This document shows positions 8,301 to 15,248 of a stretch of 64,000 nt of DNA, piece by piece. The stretch is taken from positions 1-64,000 of the forward strand of contig NZ_JAGGLB010000018.1 of assembly GCF_017874215.1 (NCBI RefSeq), in the 5' to 3' direction. Positions within the stretch are counted from its first letter, which is position 1, and every line of letters begins with the position of its first letter. The notes under the pieces were generated by a model. That model did no database searches, had not been told where the DNA came from, and was given only the letters and a program-made list of their open reading frames with translations. A program made the position numbers and the translations under genes. The stretch is from Paenibacillus eucommiae (lineage in GTDB: Bacteria > Bacillota > Bacilli > Paenibacillales > NBRC-103111).

Positions 8301-9184
8301 CCTGCACTTAGCCCCTCAGGTATGGGCCTGAAGCGCGGCAGGATCGATTGGCCAAACTCCAGGACCAGCTCGCATCGCTGCGCAACAAGCTCGGTATTGG
8401 CAATCGCTTCCGGCACATGGGCGAACAACCGCTGCATCTCTTCCCCGCTTTTCAGATAAAGCTGGTTGGAGCTAAAGCGCAGCCGGTCGGGATCATCCAC
8501 CGTTTTCCCGGTACCGATACAGAGCAGAATATCCTGCACCGCATGGTCCGGCTCACGAATATAATGCGCGTCATTTGTCGCAATAAGGGGAATGCCGGTC
8601 TCCTGACTGAGCCCGATCATCGCCTGCATGACCTTTTTCTGCTCAATCATTCCATGGTCCTGTATTTCCAGAAAAAAGTCCTCGCCAAAAATAGCCTTAT
8701 ATCTAAGCGCAGCAGCCTTCGCTTCTTCCCTGCGGTCGTGCAGCAAATGCTGCGACACCTCAGAGCCCAAGCACGAGCTAAGGCAAATCAGCCCTTCGGC
8801 ATGAAGCGCCAAATGCTGCGGATCAATTCTCGGTTTATAGTGAAAGCCCTGCAGATGTCCGATCGTGCAAAGCTTCATTAAATTTCTGTACCCCTGCTCG
8901 TTCTTCGCAAGAAGAATGAGATGATAGATGGGCTGCTCCTGCCTGGTCCCTTTGTCCCGAAGCGAGCCTGCCGTATAATAAACCTCACACCCGATAATCG
9001 GTTTCACGCCCCGCTGCCTGCAAGCCTTATAGAAGGCCACAGCACCATACATGACCCCATGGTCGGTTAATGCAAGCGAATGCATCCCGAGCTCAGCCGC
9101 ACGCTCCACGAGTTCCTCTATGCGCGCAGCGCCGTCTAACAAGCTGTATTCACTATGCACATGAAGATGCACGAACGAGCTCAT
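5348..9184 (-). CDS. dnaE: DNA polymerase III subunit alpha (DnaE type)
   Basis: 1278 aa. The replicative C-family polymerase DnaE, which in Firmicutes extends RNA primers alongside PolC. The PHP domain opens the protein (FVHLHVHSEYSLLDGAA). The polymerase active site shows GPGRGSSAGSLVAYVL and MPDIDIDFSDERRDEV, with the catalytic aspartates. Then come the tandem HhH segment (YGFPRAHATAYGVLA), the OB domain (VIVAGMVLSSKTIVTKKGD) and a C-terminal domain. I chose ATG at 9184 (GAGGAGGGAAGCC upstream, protein MSSFVHLH), not the ATG at 9208. Residues about 1080-1195 are a Ser/Gly/Ala/Pro-rich repetitive linker in an unusually GC-rich stretch, inserted between the OB and C-terminal domains; it is longer than in DnaE of B. 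subtilis (about 1115 aa). Confidence 0.97.
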   Translation of the reverse strand: MSSFVHLHVHSEYSLLDGAARIEELVERAAELGMHSLALTDHGVMYGAVAFYKACRQRGVKPIIGCEVYYTAGSLRDKGTRQEQPIYHLILLAKNEQGYRNLMKLCTIGHLQGFHYKPRIDPQHLALHAEGLICLSSCLGSEVSQHLLHDRREEAKAAALRYKAIFGEDFFLEIQDHGMIEQKKVMQAMIGLSQETGIPLIATNDAHYIREPDHAVQDILLCIGTGKTVDDPDRLRFSSNQLYLKSGEEMQRLFAHVPEAIANTELVAQRCELVLEFGQSILPRFRPIPEGLSAGEYLLELCKKGLEQRYNLQPGWNEAASEYRAEIEARLHYELGVIESMGFSDYFLIVWDFIRFAHEQGIMTGPGRGSSAGSLVAYVLKITDVDPIRYKLLFERFLNPERVSMPDIDIDFSDERRDEVIGYVVDKYGQEHVAQIITFGTMAAKAAVRDVGRVLNLPYGEVDRAAKMIPHQLGMTLKEALKVSAELKALVSRQPKTAELLDMAMRVEGMPRHASTHAAGVVISREPLTEYVPLQAGAEQTALTQYTMEHLEAIGLLKMDFLGLRTLSIIERTLKWIEELEGITVNLSQLDMDKDQQTYELLGKGETTGIFQLESKGVRRVLKELKPSEFEDIISVVALYRPGPMEFIPKYIQGKHGQIQIDYPHPDLQPILKDTYGIIVYQEQIMQIASTMAGFSLGEADLLRRAVSKKKREVLDQEREHFVLGSLKQGYQADEANYVYDMIVRFADYGFPRAHATAYGVLAFQTAYLKAHYPKHFMASMLTAVMGNHRKVAEYVDECRRMKLDALPPDVNESGVVFTPVGSDSVSSERGGVRFGLAAIKNVGTQAIEAILSERKNGPFESLLDLCRRVDLRVCNKRVIESLIMGGALDTLPGHRAQLSAMLDDTIASAVKWRKERDDLQLHLFGFSEEPNWEVEIPSVPPLPQSQQLEHERELLGMYVSGHPLDAYAGMLDEQEIDKLHELVELPDHSDVIVAGMVLSSKTIVTKKGDPMAFMELEDRIEKVEVVLFPDSWKEYAPLVQKGRLILVRGKLQLQDEDPPKLLAERLAALDDPDGIQHLRQRRPRQANASGTRSVSGYSAGPDRSGKPSGSSPGATSRTASPGAGSNAASPNASPSTSSGPGASSSAGKASGTRGSYAANEKPKAPTAPQSPSERAGANPAAHASTPRPQTAGAKNDPATAPKEQRVYVRITADFEQPDKLLQLKTLLKLHEGPLAVVLFYEQGQRLLALSERYRVKPSPDLFRLVETIMGQDSVRVK

Positions 9185-9244
9185 GGCTTCCCTCCTCTTT
9201 ATACACAAAAAACATACAAATAAGCGATGATACTTATTATTTTA

Positions 9245-9274
9245 TCATATTGTGGACAGGGTTTCCCATATAAT
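9245..9274 (+). promoter_or_regulatory. Predicted SigE-type promoter for ytrH-ytrI
   Basis: TCATATTG at 9245-9252 and CATATAAT at 9267-9274 fit the mother-cell SigE consensus (KMATATTT, about 14 bases, CATACAMT) with one mismatch each. ytrH-ytrI are SigE-dependent in B. subtilis. The expected start of transcription (about 9281) leaves a very short leader before ATG 9293. Confidence 0.6.
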
Positions 9275-9292
9275 GTACCGGGGGTGATAAAT

Positions 9293-9625
9293 ATGTACGC
9301 CTTTATCGGATATATCATTGTATACTTTTCAGTCGCGTTCGGGGTTGTGCTTGGCGGAAGTATGCTCAGCGGCATTGCTGCCGTGCTGACGCTGCAATCT
9401 CCTGTTCAAAAAATGCTGATGATTTCAGAAAATATAAAAATTTGGGCAATGGTCGCTTCAGTCGGCGGTACGATTGACCCGATTCGTTATATTGAAAGCC
9501 AAATGGCCGAAGGCCATCTTAATCCGGCGATCAAACAGATTCTATACATCGTCGCAGCTTTTATAGGTGCGCAAATGGGAACTTCGCTAATTCAGGCGAT
9601 CTGCAAGGGGGGCGAGCAGCCTTGA
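9293..9625 (+). CDS. ytrH: YtrH family sporulation membrane protein
   Basis: 110 aa with three hydrophobic segments (residues about 3-30, 42-60 and 82-105). Contains FGVVLGGSMLSGIAAVLTLQ, VASVGGTIDPIRYIES and IVAAFIGAQMGTSLI, typical of YtrH. In B. subtilis YtrH is a mother-cell membrane protein needed for efficient sporulation. The ATG at 9293 follows GGGGGTG; the longer open frame upstream is not preceded by an SD. It lies divergent from dnaE, behind a SigE-like promoter, and its last codons overlap ytrI. Confidence 0.93.
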   Translation: MYAFIGYIIVYFSVAFGVVLGGSMLSGIAAVLTLQSPVQKMLMISENIKIWAMVASVGGTIDPIRYIESQMAEGHLNPAIKQILYIVAAFIGAQMGTSLIQAICKGGEQP

Positions 9626-10113
9626 GAATCCCTGCTTTCAACCGTTACCGGCGCTTCCTTTCCGGCTTCTGCCTACTGATCGCTGGGGCCATTATTGGAA
9701 GCTCTATTTATATGAGCATTCATCAGCGAAATTTCAATATCCTATACATCAAAATGCATAATTACCAGACAGAAAATAAACAGCTGCAGCAGGATTTAGA
9801 ATCGATACGCAAGACACGCAACAAACAAACCCTTGTTAACGGCATCAATGTTTACCTCCAAAATCAAGAAAACGCTGAGCCTCTAAGCGAGGACATCCAG
9901 AAAGAAATCGAAGCCCTCATCAAAAAAGAGCTCGAACTGGCTATCGGGCAAAAAGCTACTAACGTTAGAGATTCCCGTGTTCTTTACGAGCGGCTTATTT
10001 CACAAAAAATACTGACGATTCATGAAAAAAAATACACGGTAGAGGTCAAGTCCATGGTTCTTATACAAACAGAGCTAAGTGTCTGGATCACAGCCAAAGA
10101 AAAACGGATTTAG
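9622..10113 (+). CDS. ytrI: YtrI family sporulation membrane protein
   Basis: 163 aa. TTG start at 9622 overlaps the ytrH TGA by four bases and is preceded by AAGGGGGGCGAG. One transmembrane helix near residues 12-31 (GFCLLIAGAIIGSSIYM) follows a basic N-terminus. Residues about 38-70 form a coiled coil (NYQTENKQLQQDLESIRK), and an alpha/beta domain ends with KKYTVEVKSMVLIQTELSVW. It matches YtrI, the sporulation partner encoded after ytrH in B. subtilis. Probably expressed from the SigE-type promoter ahead of ytrH. Confidence 0.9.
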   Translation: MRIPAFNRYRRFLSGFCLLIAGAIIGSSIYMSIHQRNFNILYIKMHNYQTENKQLQQDLESIRKTRNKQTLVNGINVYLQNQENAEPLSEDIQKEIEALIKKELELAIGQKATNVRDSRVLYERLISQKILTIHEKKYTVEVKSMVLIQTELSVWITAKEKRI

Positions 10114-10175
10114 CATCAGCCTATTGATGTAATCCCCGAAATGGGGAGGGGAAATGAGTCTTCATATACGAATAT

Positions 10176-10217
10176 AGAAAAAACAGCTCAGGGACCTCTT
10201 GCTTTCAGAGCTGTTTG
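10176..10217 (-). terminator. Terminator of the ComQ-like gene
   Basis: AAACAGCTC (10181-10189) pairs with GAGCTGTTT (10208-10216). On the minus strand the stem is followed by TTTTTT. It lies just past the minus-strand prenyl synthase gene and faces the end of ytrI, so it may work weakly in both directions. Confidence 0.75.
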
Positions 10218-10253
10218 CAGAGCTGATAAGAAAATAAGGACTGAAAGTGATTA

Positions 10254-11171
10254 TTAATCTCCATACACATTCAGGGCTATGTCTTGCAATTGTTCCTTCC
10301 AAGGAGAGGCTGCCGGAATTTGTGCCAAAAGCTCTTTGGCTCTTGTCAGCTGTAGCTGCCCAATCATTTCAGAATATTCGATACACCCGGAATTCCCAAT
10401 GTAGGCCAAGCACTCCTGCTTCACCTTAAGCAGTTCCTCAAGCGTAATCTCCCCGGCAAAAAACTGCCGCAGCTGAACAAAGCTGGCTTCAGGGTCCGAG
10501 AGTAAATACAGGATCGGCAGCGTCCGCTTTTTCTTAAACAAGTCATTCTTAGTGTCAAGCCGCTGTAAATCAGAGACATCATTATGAATTTGTCCAATTA
10601 AACCGATATAGTCAGCCAGCAAATAAATCTGATCCCGCTTTTCGTCCGTTAAATAGTGATTGGGAATAGCGGCCATCCCAAGATAGAAAGCAATGCGGAT
10701 CAGTATGCAGGACTTTTGCTGCACCATCTCCACGTACTCATCCTCCGTCTCAACAGTAAGAAGCAAATCCATGTGCTGTCCGTTAATTGCACAGCTTATC
10801 AGCCTGCCAAGCTCTCCCGCTTCTGGCAAAGGAAGCTCAGGATACTGTTTGTTGAGTGCGCCCAGCTCCGCTGAAGAGGCCATCAGTAGAGCGGTCATCG
10901 CATTAAGTACAAGCTCCTGCGGCTCTTTCATCCACGGTAAATCCGGATTATCCTGATCCTGCAAGTCATCGAGTATATCCAAGCCTAAAACAACCAGTTC
11001 CGTCACGGCAGCAAGCTTATGAATACAAGGATTATCGCCACCAAGCATGAAATGACTAAGCAGTGTCAGCTGTGACCAGATTGTTTTCTCTTCCAGCTTG
11101 GCTGTGATAAAGCTTTTCAACATAGTATTCAGAGCAGGCATCGTATAATAGGCATCTATGATATGATCCAT
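10254..11171 (-). CDS. Polyprenyl synthetase family protein, ComQ-like
   Basis: 305 aa from ATG 11171. An all-helical isoprenoid synthase fold. The first Asp-rich motif is LGLDILDDLQDQD, the second is LIGQIHNDVSD, and NDLFKKKRTLPILYLL is the conserved KRxxP segment. The divergent motifs and length resemble ComQ, the enzyme that makes and prenylates the ComX pheromone, more than HepT, but a plain prenyl diphosphate synthase is possible. No comX-comP-comA follows; a terminator does. The ATG has no good SD. A CTG at 11195, in frame, has GGGGGA six bases upstream and may be the real start. It sits between ytrI and ytpI, where B. subtilis has no such gene. Confidence 0.75.
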   Translation of the reverse strand: MDHIIDAYYTMPALNTMLKSFITAKLEEKTIWSQLTLLSHFMLGGDNPCIHKLAAVTELVVLGLDILDDLQDQDNPDLPWMKEPQELVLNAMTALLMASSAELGALNKQYPELPLPEAGELGRLISCAINGQHMDLLLTVETEDEYVEMVQQKSCILIRIAFYLGMAAIPNHYLTDEKRDQIYLLADYIGLIGQIHNDVSDLQRLDTKNDLFKKKRTLPILYLLSDPEASFVQLRQFFAGEITLEELLKVKQECLAYIGNSGCIEYSEMIGQLQLTRAKELLAQIPAASPWKEQLQDIALNVYGD

Positions 11172-11386
11172 GTCTTTTCTCAATTGGGATTCCAGCTTGT
11201 ATCCCCCGTCTCTATGTGTTTTTTCGAGTTTTATAGTTAAAGCTTTATCATATTTCACTTCTATTGGCAATAAAATGCAAAAAAATATGCGTCTAGACGT
11301 AAGGATATTTGCGCTGATCTTTGCAAGTTTTAAAGATAATATAAGAGTATACATATTTATCCATATCGCAGTAAGGAGCATGGACG

Positions 11387-11542
11387 ATGAGCAAAGATCA
11401 TTTCGATTTAATTTTCGAGCGTTTGTTAGAGGAAGCTGTACAAGAAAACTATAATCAGATTCAACCGATGTCTTCGTTTGCCATGAAGAAATCCTGGGAA
11501 GCCATTCATAGAAGCATAGAGGAACAAGGTAAAGCTAATTAA
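11387..11542 (+). CDS. Small 51-aa acidic/amphipathic protein, unknown function
   Basis: A 51-codon frame with ATG at 11387 and AAGGAG at 11373-11378 (spacing 8), ending TAA before a terminator. The protein starts MSKDHFDLIFERLLEEAVQE, then has NYNQIQPMSSFAMKKSWEAI and HRSIEEQGKAN. It is predicted mostly helical, has no cysteine and no membrane segment, and has a strong SD and its own terminator, so it looks genuine. It is transcribed divergently from the ComQ-like gene. It is not an obvious ComX (no C-terminal Trp near the end of a precursor), though it has one Trp at residue 37. Function unknown. Confidence 0.75.
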   Translation: MSKDHFDLIFERLLEEAVQENYNQIQPMSSFAMKKSWEAIHRSIEEQGKAN

Positions 11543-11564
11543 TAGCTCATATTTGATAGGATAC

Positions 11565-11597
11565 GCTGCAATTTCTATTAGGAAGTGCAGCTTTTTG
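11565..11597 (+). terminator. Terminator after the 51-aa gene
   Basis: GCTGCA (11565-11570) pairs with TGCAGC (11586-11591), with TTTC/GGAA extending the stem inward past one mismatch, followed by TTTTT. Confidence 0.75.
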
Positions 11598-11691
11598 CTG
11601 CGCATGGAATTGCATTTACCGGATAAAATCGCTACATTAAGGGTAGACGTTTAAGATAAAATAAAAACACATTGTAAAGGATGTAGCCCTT

Positions 11692-11991
11692 ATGTTCGAA
11701 AAGATTCAGCTTATTTTATCCACTTTTATTGTTATTGCGCTCGCATGCTCTTTCTATTTCAGCTTTCGTTCCCGTAAAGAGAAGAATCCCAACAAGAGAG
11801 GTCTTTACTTGTCCAAGATGAATATTTTTCTGGGGATTATGCTTCTGCTTATAGCGATTACCCAGCTTTTCTTTTTTACGGATTCGAACCTGAGACGCAT
11901 TTTTGGTATCGTCTGCTTCCTGCTCGGCTTCTTCAATCTTTTCTCCGGAATCCGCAGCAATGGCATTTACCGGCGCCTGAGGGACCAATAG
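11692..11991 (+). CDS. ytpI: YtpI family membrane protein
   Basis: 99 aa with three hydrophobic segments (about 5-25, 46-62 and 70-86). MFEKIQLILSTFIVIALACS, the basic stretch SRKEKNPNKRGLYLSKMN and FGIVCFLLGFFNLFSGIRS fit YtpI, an uncharacterised Firmicute membrane protein. The SD AAAGGATG lies 8 bases before ATG. ytpI, ytoI, ytrI and ytrH are neighbours in B. subtilis as well, which supports the assignment. The next gene, ytoI, is on the opposite strand. Confidence 0.88.
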   Translation: MFEKIQLILSTFIVIALACSFYFSFRSRKEKNPNKRGLYLSKMNIFLGIMLLLIAITQLFFFTDSNLRRIFGIVCFLLGFFNLFSGIRSNGIYRRLRDQ

Positions 11992-12029
11992 CGTAACCAT
12001 AATCTAACCATAATCTATATGAGCTGCGC

Positions 12030-13367
12030 TTATCCTTGATCAATCACCTGCGCGGTTAGCATAGCCTTGGAGACCAACGATCCTGAGTGATAAATTTCTA
12101 CATCTATTTTCCCGAATTTGCGGCTTACCTCGATTATGGTAGGCCGTATTTCTATGCGGCTGTCGATTTGCACCGGTTTAAGGAAATAAGTCGACATATT
12201 GTCCATGACCAGATCGCCTTTCTTGTGTTCTTGGACGATTCTGTAAGCAGCTAGTGTCATAAGTGTAGCAAGCACGCCTTCCGATACGGTACCCAGGTGA
12301 TTCGTCATCTGTGGGGTAACAGAACCTCGAAACGTCAAATTCCCCTGCTCGTCCCTTCTTTCTTCCATACCCGACCAGATTAAATCTTCGAAGGTTTCAC
12401 CATTCTGCTGCTGCTTCTGAACATACTGCATGGCTTTGAGCAAATCCTTGCGGCTAAGCACACCGAGCAGCTTGCGGTTCGCATCGACAACAGGCAGCAG
12501 TTCAATACTTTCCCAAACCATCATATGCGCAGCAGAAGCGACGGAAGTCTGTGGTGTTGCTGTTAATGGATTTCTTGTCATCAGCTTCTCTACAACCTGT
12601 TCCGGTCCGGCACCCACCATATCCTTAGAGGTAACTACACCTATAACCCTGTTCCATTCGTCCACAATTGGAAACCGGCTGTGTCCAGTTTCTTCAAGCA
12701 GCCTCTGCCAATCCTTCAAGGTGCTGCTCACTTTAAGCGCATATACGTTGGCTCCTGCAGCCAGGATATCTTCGACGAGCACTATTTTTTTCTTGATCAG
12801 ACGGTCGTAAATCGCTCTATTGATCATCGAAGCGACTGTAAATGTATCATAGCTGCTGGAAATGATCGGAAGCTCCAGCTCATCGGCCAGCCTTTTTACT
12901 TCCTCACTCGTATCAAAGCCCCCTGTAATCAAGACGCCAGCCCCTTGCTCCAACGCGCAGCTGTGGGCTTTATTCCGGTTACCCACAATAAGCAGGCTTC
13001 CCGCTGCAATATAGCGCATCATTGCATCCTGCTGCATCGCGCCAATCACAAATTTATGCAGTGTTTTATGAAGACCCGAAGCTCCACCCAGCACCTTTCC
13101 GTCCACCATATTAACAACCTCTGAAAAGGTCAGGTTATCGATACTCTGCCGCAGCTTCTTCTCAACCCGGACCGTACCAATTCTTTCCCTCGTGCTGACC
13201 AGACCCAGGTTTTCCGCTTCTTTAATAGCCCTGTACGCCGTACCTTCGCTGACCTCCAGATTTTTGGCCATTTTCCTCACCGAAATCCGGCTTCCCAGCT
13301 CCAGGCCTTCAATATATTGCAAAATCAATTCATGCTTAGTTGTCGTTTCCATGCCTGTTGCATCCAT
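12030..13367 (-). CDS. ytoI: YtoI: winged-helix, DRTGG, CBS-pair and hot-dog domain protein
   Basis: 445 aa. Residues 1-70 are a GntR/winged-helix-like DNA-binding module (SRISVRKMAKNLEVSEGTAY, then RAIKEAENLGLVSTRERIGT). Residues about 80-185 form a DRTGG domain (GVLITGGFDTSEEVKRLADE). Residues about 190-315 hold two CBS repeats (FPIVDEWNRVIGVVTSKDMV and ELLPVVDANRKLLGVLSRKD). Residues about 330-445 are a 4HBT hot-dog domain (MSTYFLKPVQIDSRIEIRPT). This order matches B. subtilis YtoI. CBS pairs usually bind adenine nucleotides, so it may be a nucleotide-responsive regulator; that is inference. The ATG at 13367 has GGGGTG upstream. Convergent with ytpI. Confidence 0.93.
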   Translation of the reverse strand: MDATGMETTTKHELILQYIEGLELGSRISVRKMAKNLEVSEGTAYRAIKEAENLGLVSTRERIGTVRVEKKLRQSIDNLTFSEVVNMVDGKVLGGASGLHKTLHKFVIGAMQQDAMMRYIAAGSLLIVGNRNKAHSCALEQGAGVLITGGFDTSEEVKRLADELELPIISSSYDTFTVASMINRAIYDRLIKKKIVLVEDILAAGANVYALKVSSTLKDWQRLLEETGHSRFPIVDEWNRVIGVVTSKDMVGAGPEQVVEKLMTRNPLTATPQTSVASAAHMMVWESIELLPVVDANRKLLGVLSRKDLLKAMQYVQKQQQNGETFEDLIWSGMEERRDEQGNLTFRGSVTPQMTNHLGTVSEGVLATLMTLAAYRIVQEHKKGDLVMDNMSTYFLKPVQIDSRIEIRPTIIEVSRKFGKIDVEIYHSGSLVSKAMLTAQVIDQG

Positions 13368-13429
13368 CTGTTACACCCCGAATATTCGATTTCTGTATCA
13401 ATCTGTATTCCTCTATTATATCCTAAAAA

Positions 13430-13477
13430 AAAGCGACCGTCATTCCCATCAGGGGAATTCCGACCGCTTTTTTTAAA
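13430..13477 (-). terminator. Terminator after the 91-aa membrane protein gene
   Basis: AAAGCG and ATTCCC at the left pair with GGGAAT and CGCTTT at the right, around an internal mismatch, with a run of T on the minus strand (AAAAAAAA on plus). It separates the 91-aa gene from ytoI downstream on the same strand. Confidence 0.7.
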
Positions 13478-13491
13478 AGCAAGGGTTGAAG

Positions 13492-13767
13492 TCAGGGCGT
13501 ATTCCGCCTGTTCCGTTTACCCTGCAGCATTTGCTCCAACTGCCACCTTTTCACAGCTTTAATGCGTTTGAAATCCTGCCGCTTCTCATCATTGACACCA
13601 AGAAGTTCATGTAAATGGGCCGCAACTACAAGCAATGCCAAGCATGTCCAGACAATTGCGAATATCGCAGGTGCGGTAAACCCTATATCAAACTCCAGTT
13701 TGGGAAGCAAATAAAACAGCATACCCACGGTAGCACCCATGAGAATCACATGCTTTAAACCTCTCAT
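13492..13767 (-). CDS. Small two-helix membrane protein, unknown function
   Basis: 91 aa with two hydrophobic helices (residues about 5-20 and 28-50; LKHVILMGATVGMLFYLLPK and APAIFAIVWTCLALLVVAAH) followed by a basic cytoplasmic tail (KRQDFKRIKAVKRWQLEQML, then GKRNRRNTP). The ATG at 13767 has AAAGGAG 9 bases upstream. It stands alone upstream of ytoI with its own terminator. I do not recognise a family. Confidence 0.8.
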   Translation of the reverse strand: MRGLKHVILMGATVGMLFYLLPKLEFDIGFTAPAIFAIVWTCLALLVVAAHLHELLGVNDEKRQDFKRIKAVKRWQLEQMLQGKRNRRNTP

Positions 13768-13886
13768 ATTCCGCCGCTCCTTTCATTGCTTATCTCCTCA
13801 TGCTCTATAGTATGAGACAAGTTAAGCAGTTATGAACAAAATCGGCGGGCGGAATATAATTCGTATGAACTTAAAAAAACTGGAAA

Positions 13887-15248
13887 TCAAGCTTTGGTTC
13901 TTTCGTATAAGAAATCTACGATATGCATGGCCTTCATTTGATCCTTCTTGCCATGCTCCTCTACACCCAGCTTCATTTGCAGCAGACAACCCGGATTACT
14001 TGTCAGTAAATAATGAGCCTCCGTTTTGTTCACATGCTCCATCTTATGGGCAAGAATATCGCCCGCCATTTTTGGCTGGGTAACATTGTAAATACCTGCA
14101 GAGCCGCAGCAGCGGTCGGATTCCTTAGCCTCTACAAACTGCACGTTATCCACACTCTGCATTAAACGCCGCGGCGCCTGGCTTGAACGCATAACATTGC
14201 GTAAATGGCAGGAGTCCTGGTACGTTATTTTCAATGTATGATCCTTGGAGCTCTCTGCCGGTAAGGCAGCGAATTGCGGGATTCTTCCGTGCTCCACGAT
14301 AACTTGACTGATATCAATGACCCTGGAAGCAAACCATTTCGCATCTTCCTGCCACTGGGAATCATCATGCAGCCAGTGATCATATTCAATCAAAGCAGCT
14401 CCGCAACCGCCCGCGTTTGAAATAATGTAATCCACATTGGCCTCGCGGAAAGCGCGTATATTCTTTTGAGCCAGTCCTTCGGCAAGATCCATTTCACCGC
14501 TGTGAGCATGCAGCGCGCCGCAGCAGTTCTGTGATTTCGGAATAACCACATCGAACCCAGCTTCTGAGAGCAGCTTCACCGTATTTACGTTTGTTTCGGT
14601 AAACAACATATCCATGATACAGCCGCGGAACATGCCCACACGTGCAATAGGCGTTCCTTTAGCAGGGTAGAAATCCGTCCCCATTCGTTCGATAACCCCT
14701 TTGGAGGAGGCATCAGGCAAAATTTTCTCCATAGCTTGCATATGCTTAGGAAAAAGCTTCATAATTCCGATCGAATGGGTAATTCCGCGCAGACCCTTTT
14801 GGTACATTTTGAGACTGAAGCCAAGCATTCTCATGCGCTTCTGGTACGGAAAGAGCTGTTTAAACGCGATGCTTCTAAGCAGCTTAACCCAGCCTTTATG
14901 ATCAGCATGATCCTCTATCGTATCTCTGGCCTGCTCCAGCAGCTGGCCATATTTAACATCGGCCGGACAAGCAGGTTCACAGGCTCTGCAGCCCAAGCAG
15001 TGATCCATTTGTTCTTGGAAAGCTTTATCAGGCTCCATAAGACCATCGGCCACTGCCTTCATCAATGCGATCCGGCCTCTCGGAGACTCAGCCTCAACGC
15101 CTGTCTCGCGGAAGGTAGGACAAGCTGGCAAGCAGAACCCGCAGCGCATACAGTTCGTTAGCTGATCATAGTCAAGCTGCAGGTTTAAATGTTGGGCGAG
15201 CGGATTTTGGCTTTTCAGCGCTGGTCTTTTCAGTTCGGTAGCATTCAT
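13887..15248 (-). CDS. glcF: (Fe-S)-binding protein, glycolate oxidase subunit GlcF
   Basis: 453 aa. The N-terminus carries two 4Fe-4S motifs, CMRCGFCLPACPTFRETG near residue 34 and HCLGCRACEPACPADVKYG near residue 88. Two CCG-type cysteine-rich domains follow (SQNCCGALHAHSG and SDRCCGSAGIYN), as in GlcF, LutA and GlpC. It would pass electrons from the FAD subunit to the quinone pool during glycolate (or D-lactate) oxidation at the membrane. The start ATG overlaps the glcD stop by four bases, so the pair is translationally coupled. Confidence 0.93.
   Translation of the reverse strand: MNATELKRPALKSQNPLAQHLNLQLDYDQLTNCMRCGFCLPACPTFRETGVEAESPRGRIALMKAVADGLMEPDKAFQEQMDHCLGCRACEPACPADVKYGQLLEQARDTIEDHADHKGWVKLLRSIAFKQLFPYQKRMRMLGFSLKMYQKGLRGITHSIGIMKLFPKHMQAMEKILPDASSKGVIERMGTDFYPAKGTPIARVGMFRGCIMDMLFTETNVNTVKLLSEAGFDVVIPKSQNCCGALHAHSGEMDLAEGLAQKNIRAFREANVDYIISNAGGCGAALIEYDHWLHDDSQWQEDAKWFASRVIDISQVIVEHGRIPQFAALPAESSKDHTLKITYQDSCHLRNVMRSSQAPRRLMQSVDNVQFVEAKESDRCCGSAGIYNVTQPKMAGDILAHKMEHVNKTEAHYLLTSNPGCLLQMKLGVEEHGKKDQMKAMHIVDFLYERTKA

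Noticed and set aside
10114..10253. comX pheromone precursor downstream of the ComQ-like gene
   Set aside because: The interval has only a terminator and no short frame with an SD on the minus strand.
11879..11900. tRNA T-arm-like GGTTCGAATCC on the minus strand
   Set aside because: It lies inside the ytpI coding frame (DSNLRRIF) and no acceptor stem, D-arm or anticodon arm is nearby.
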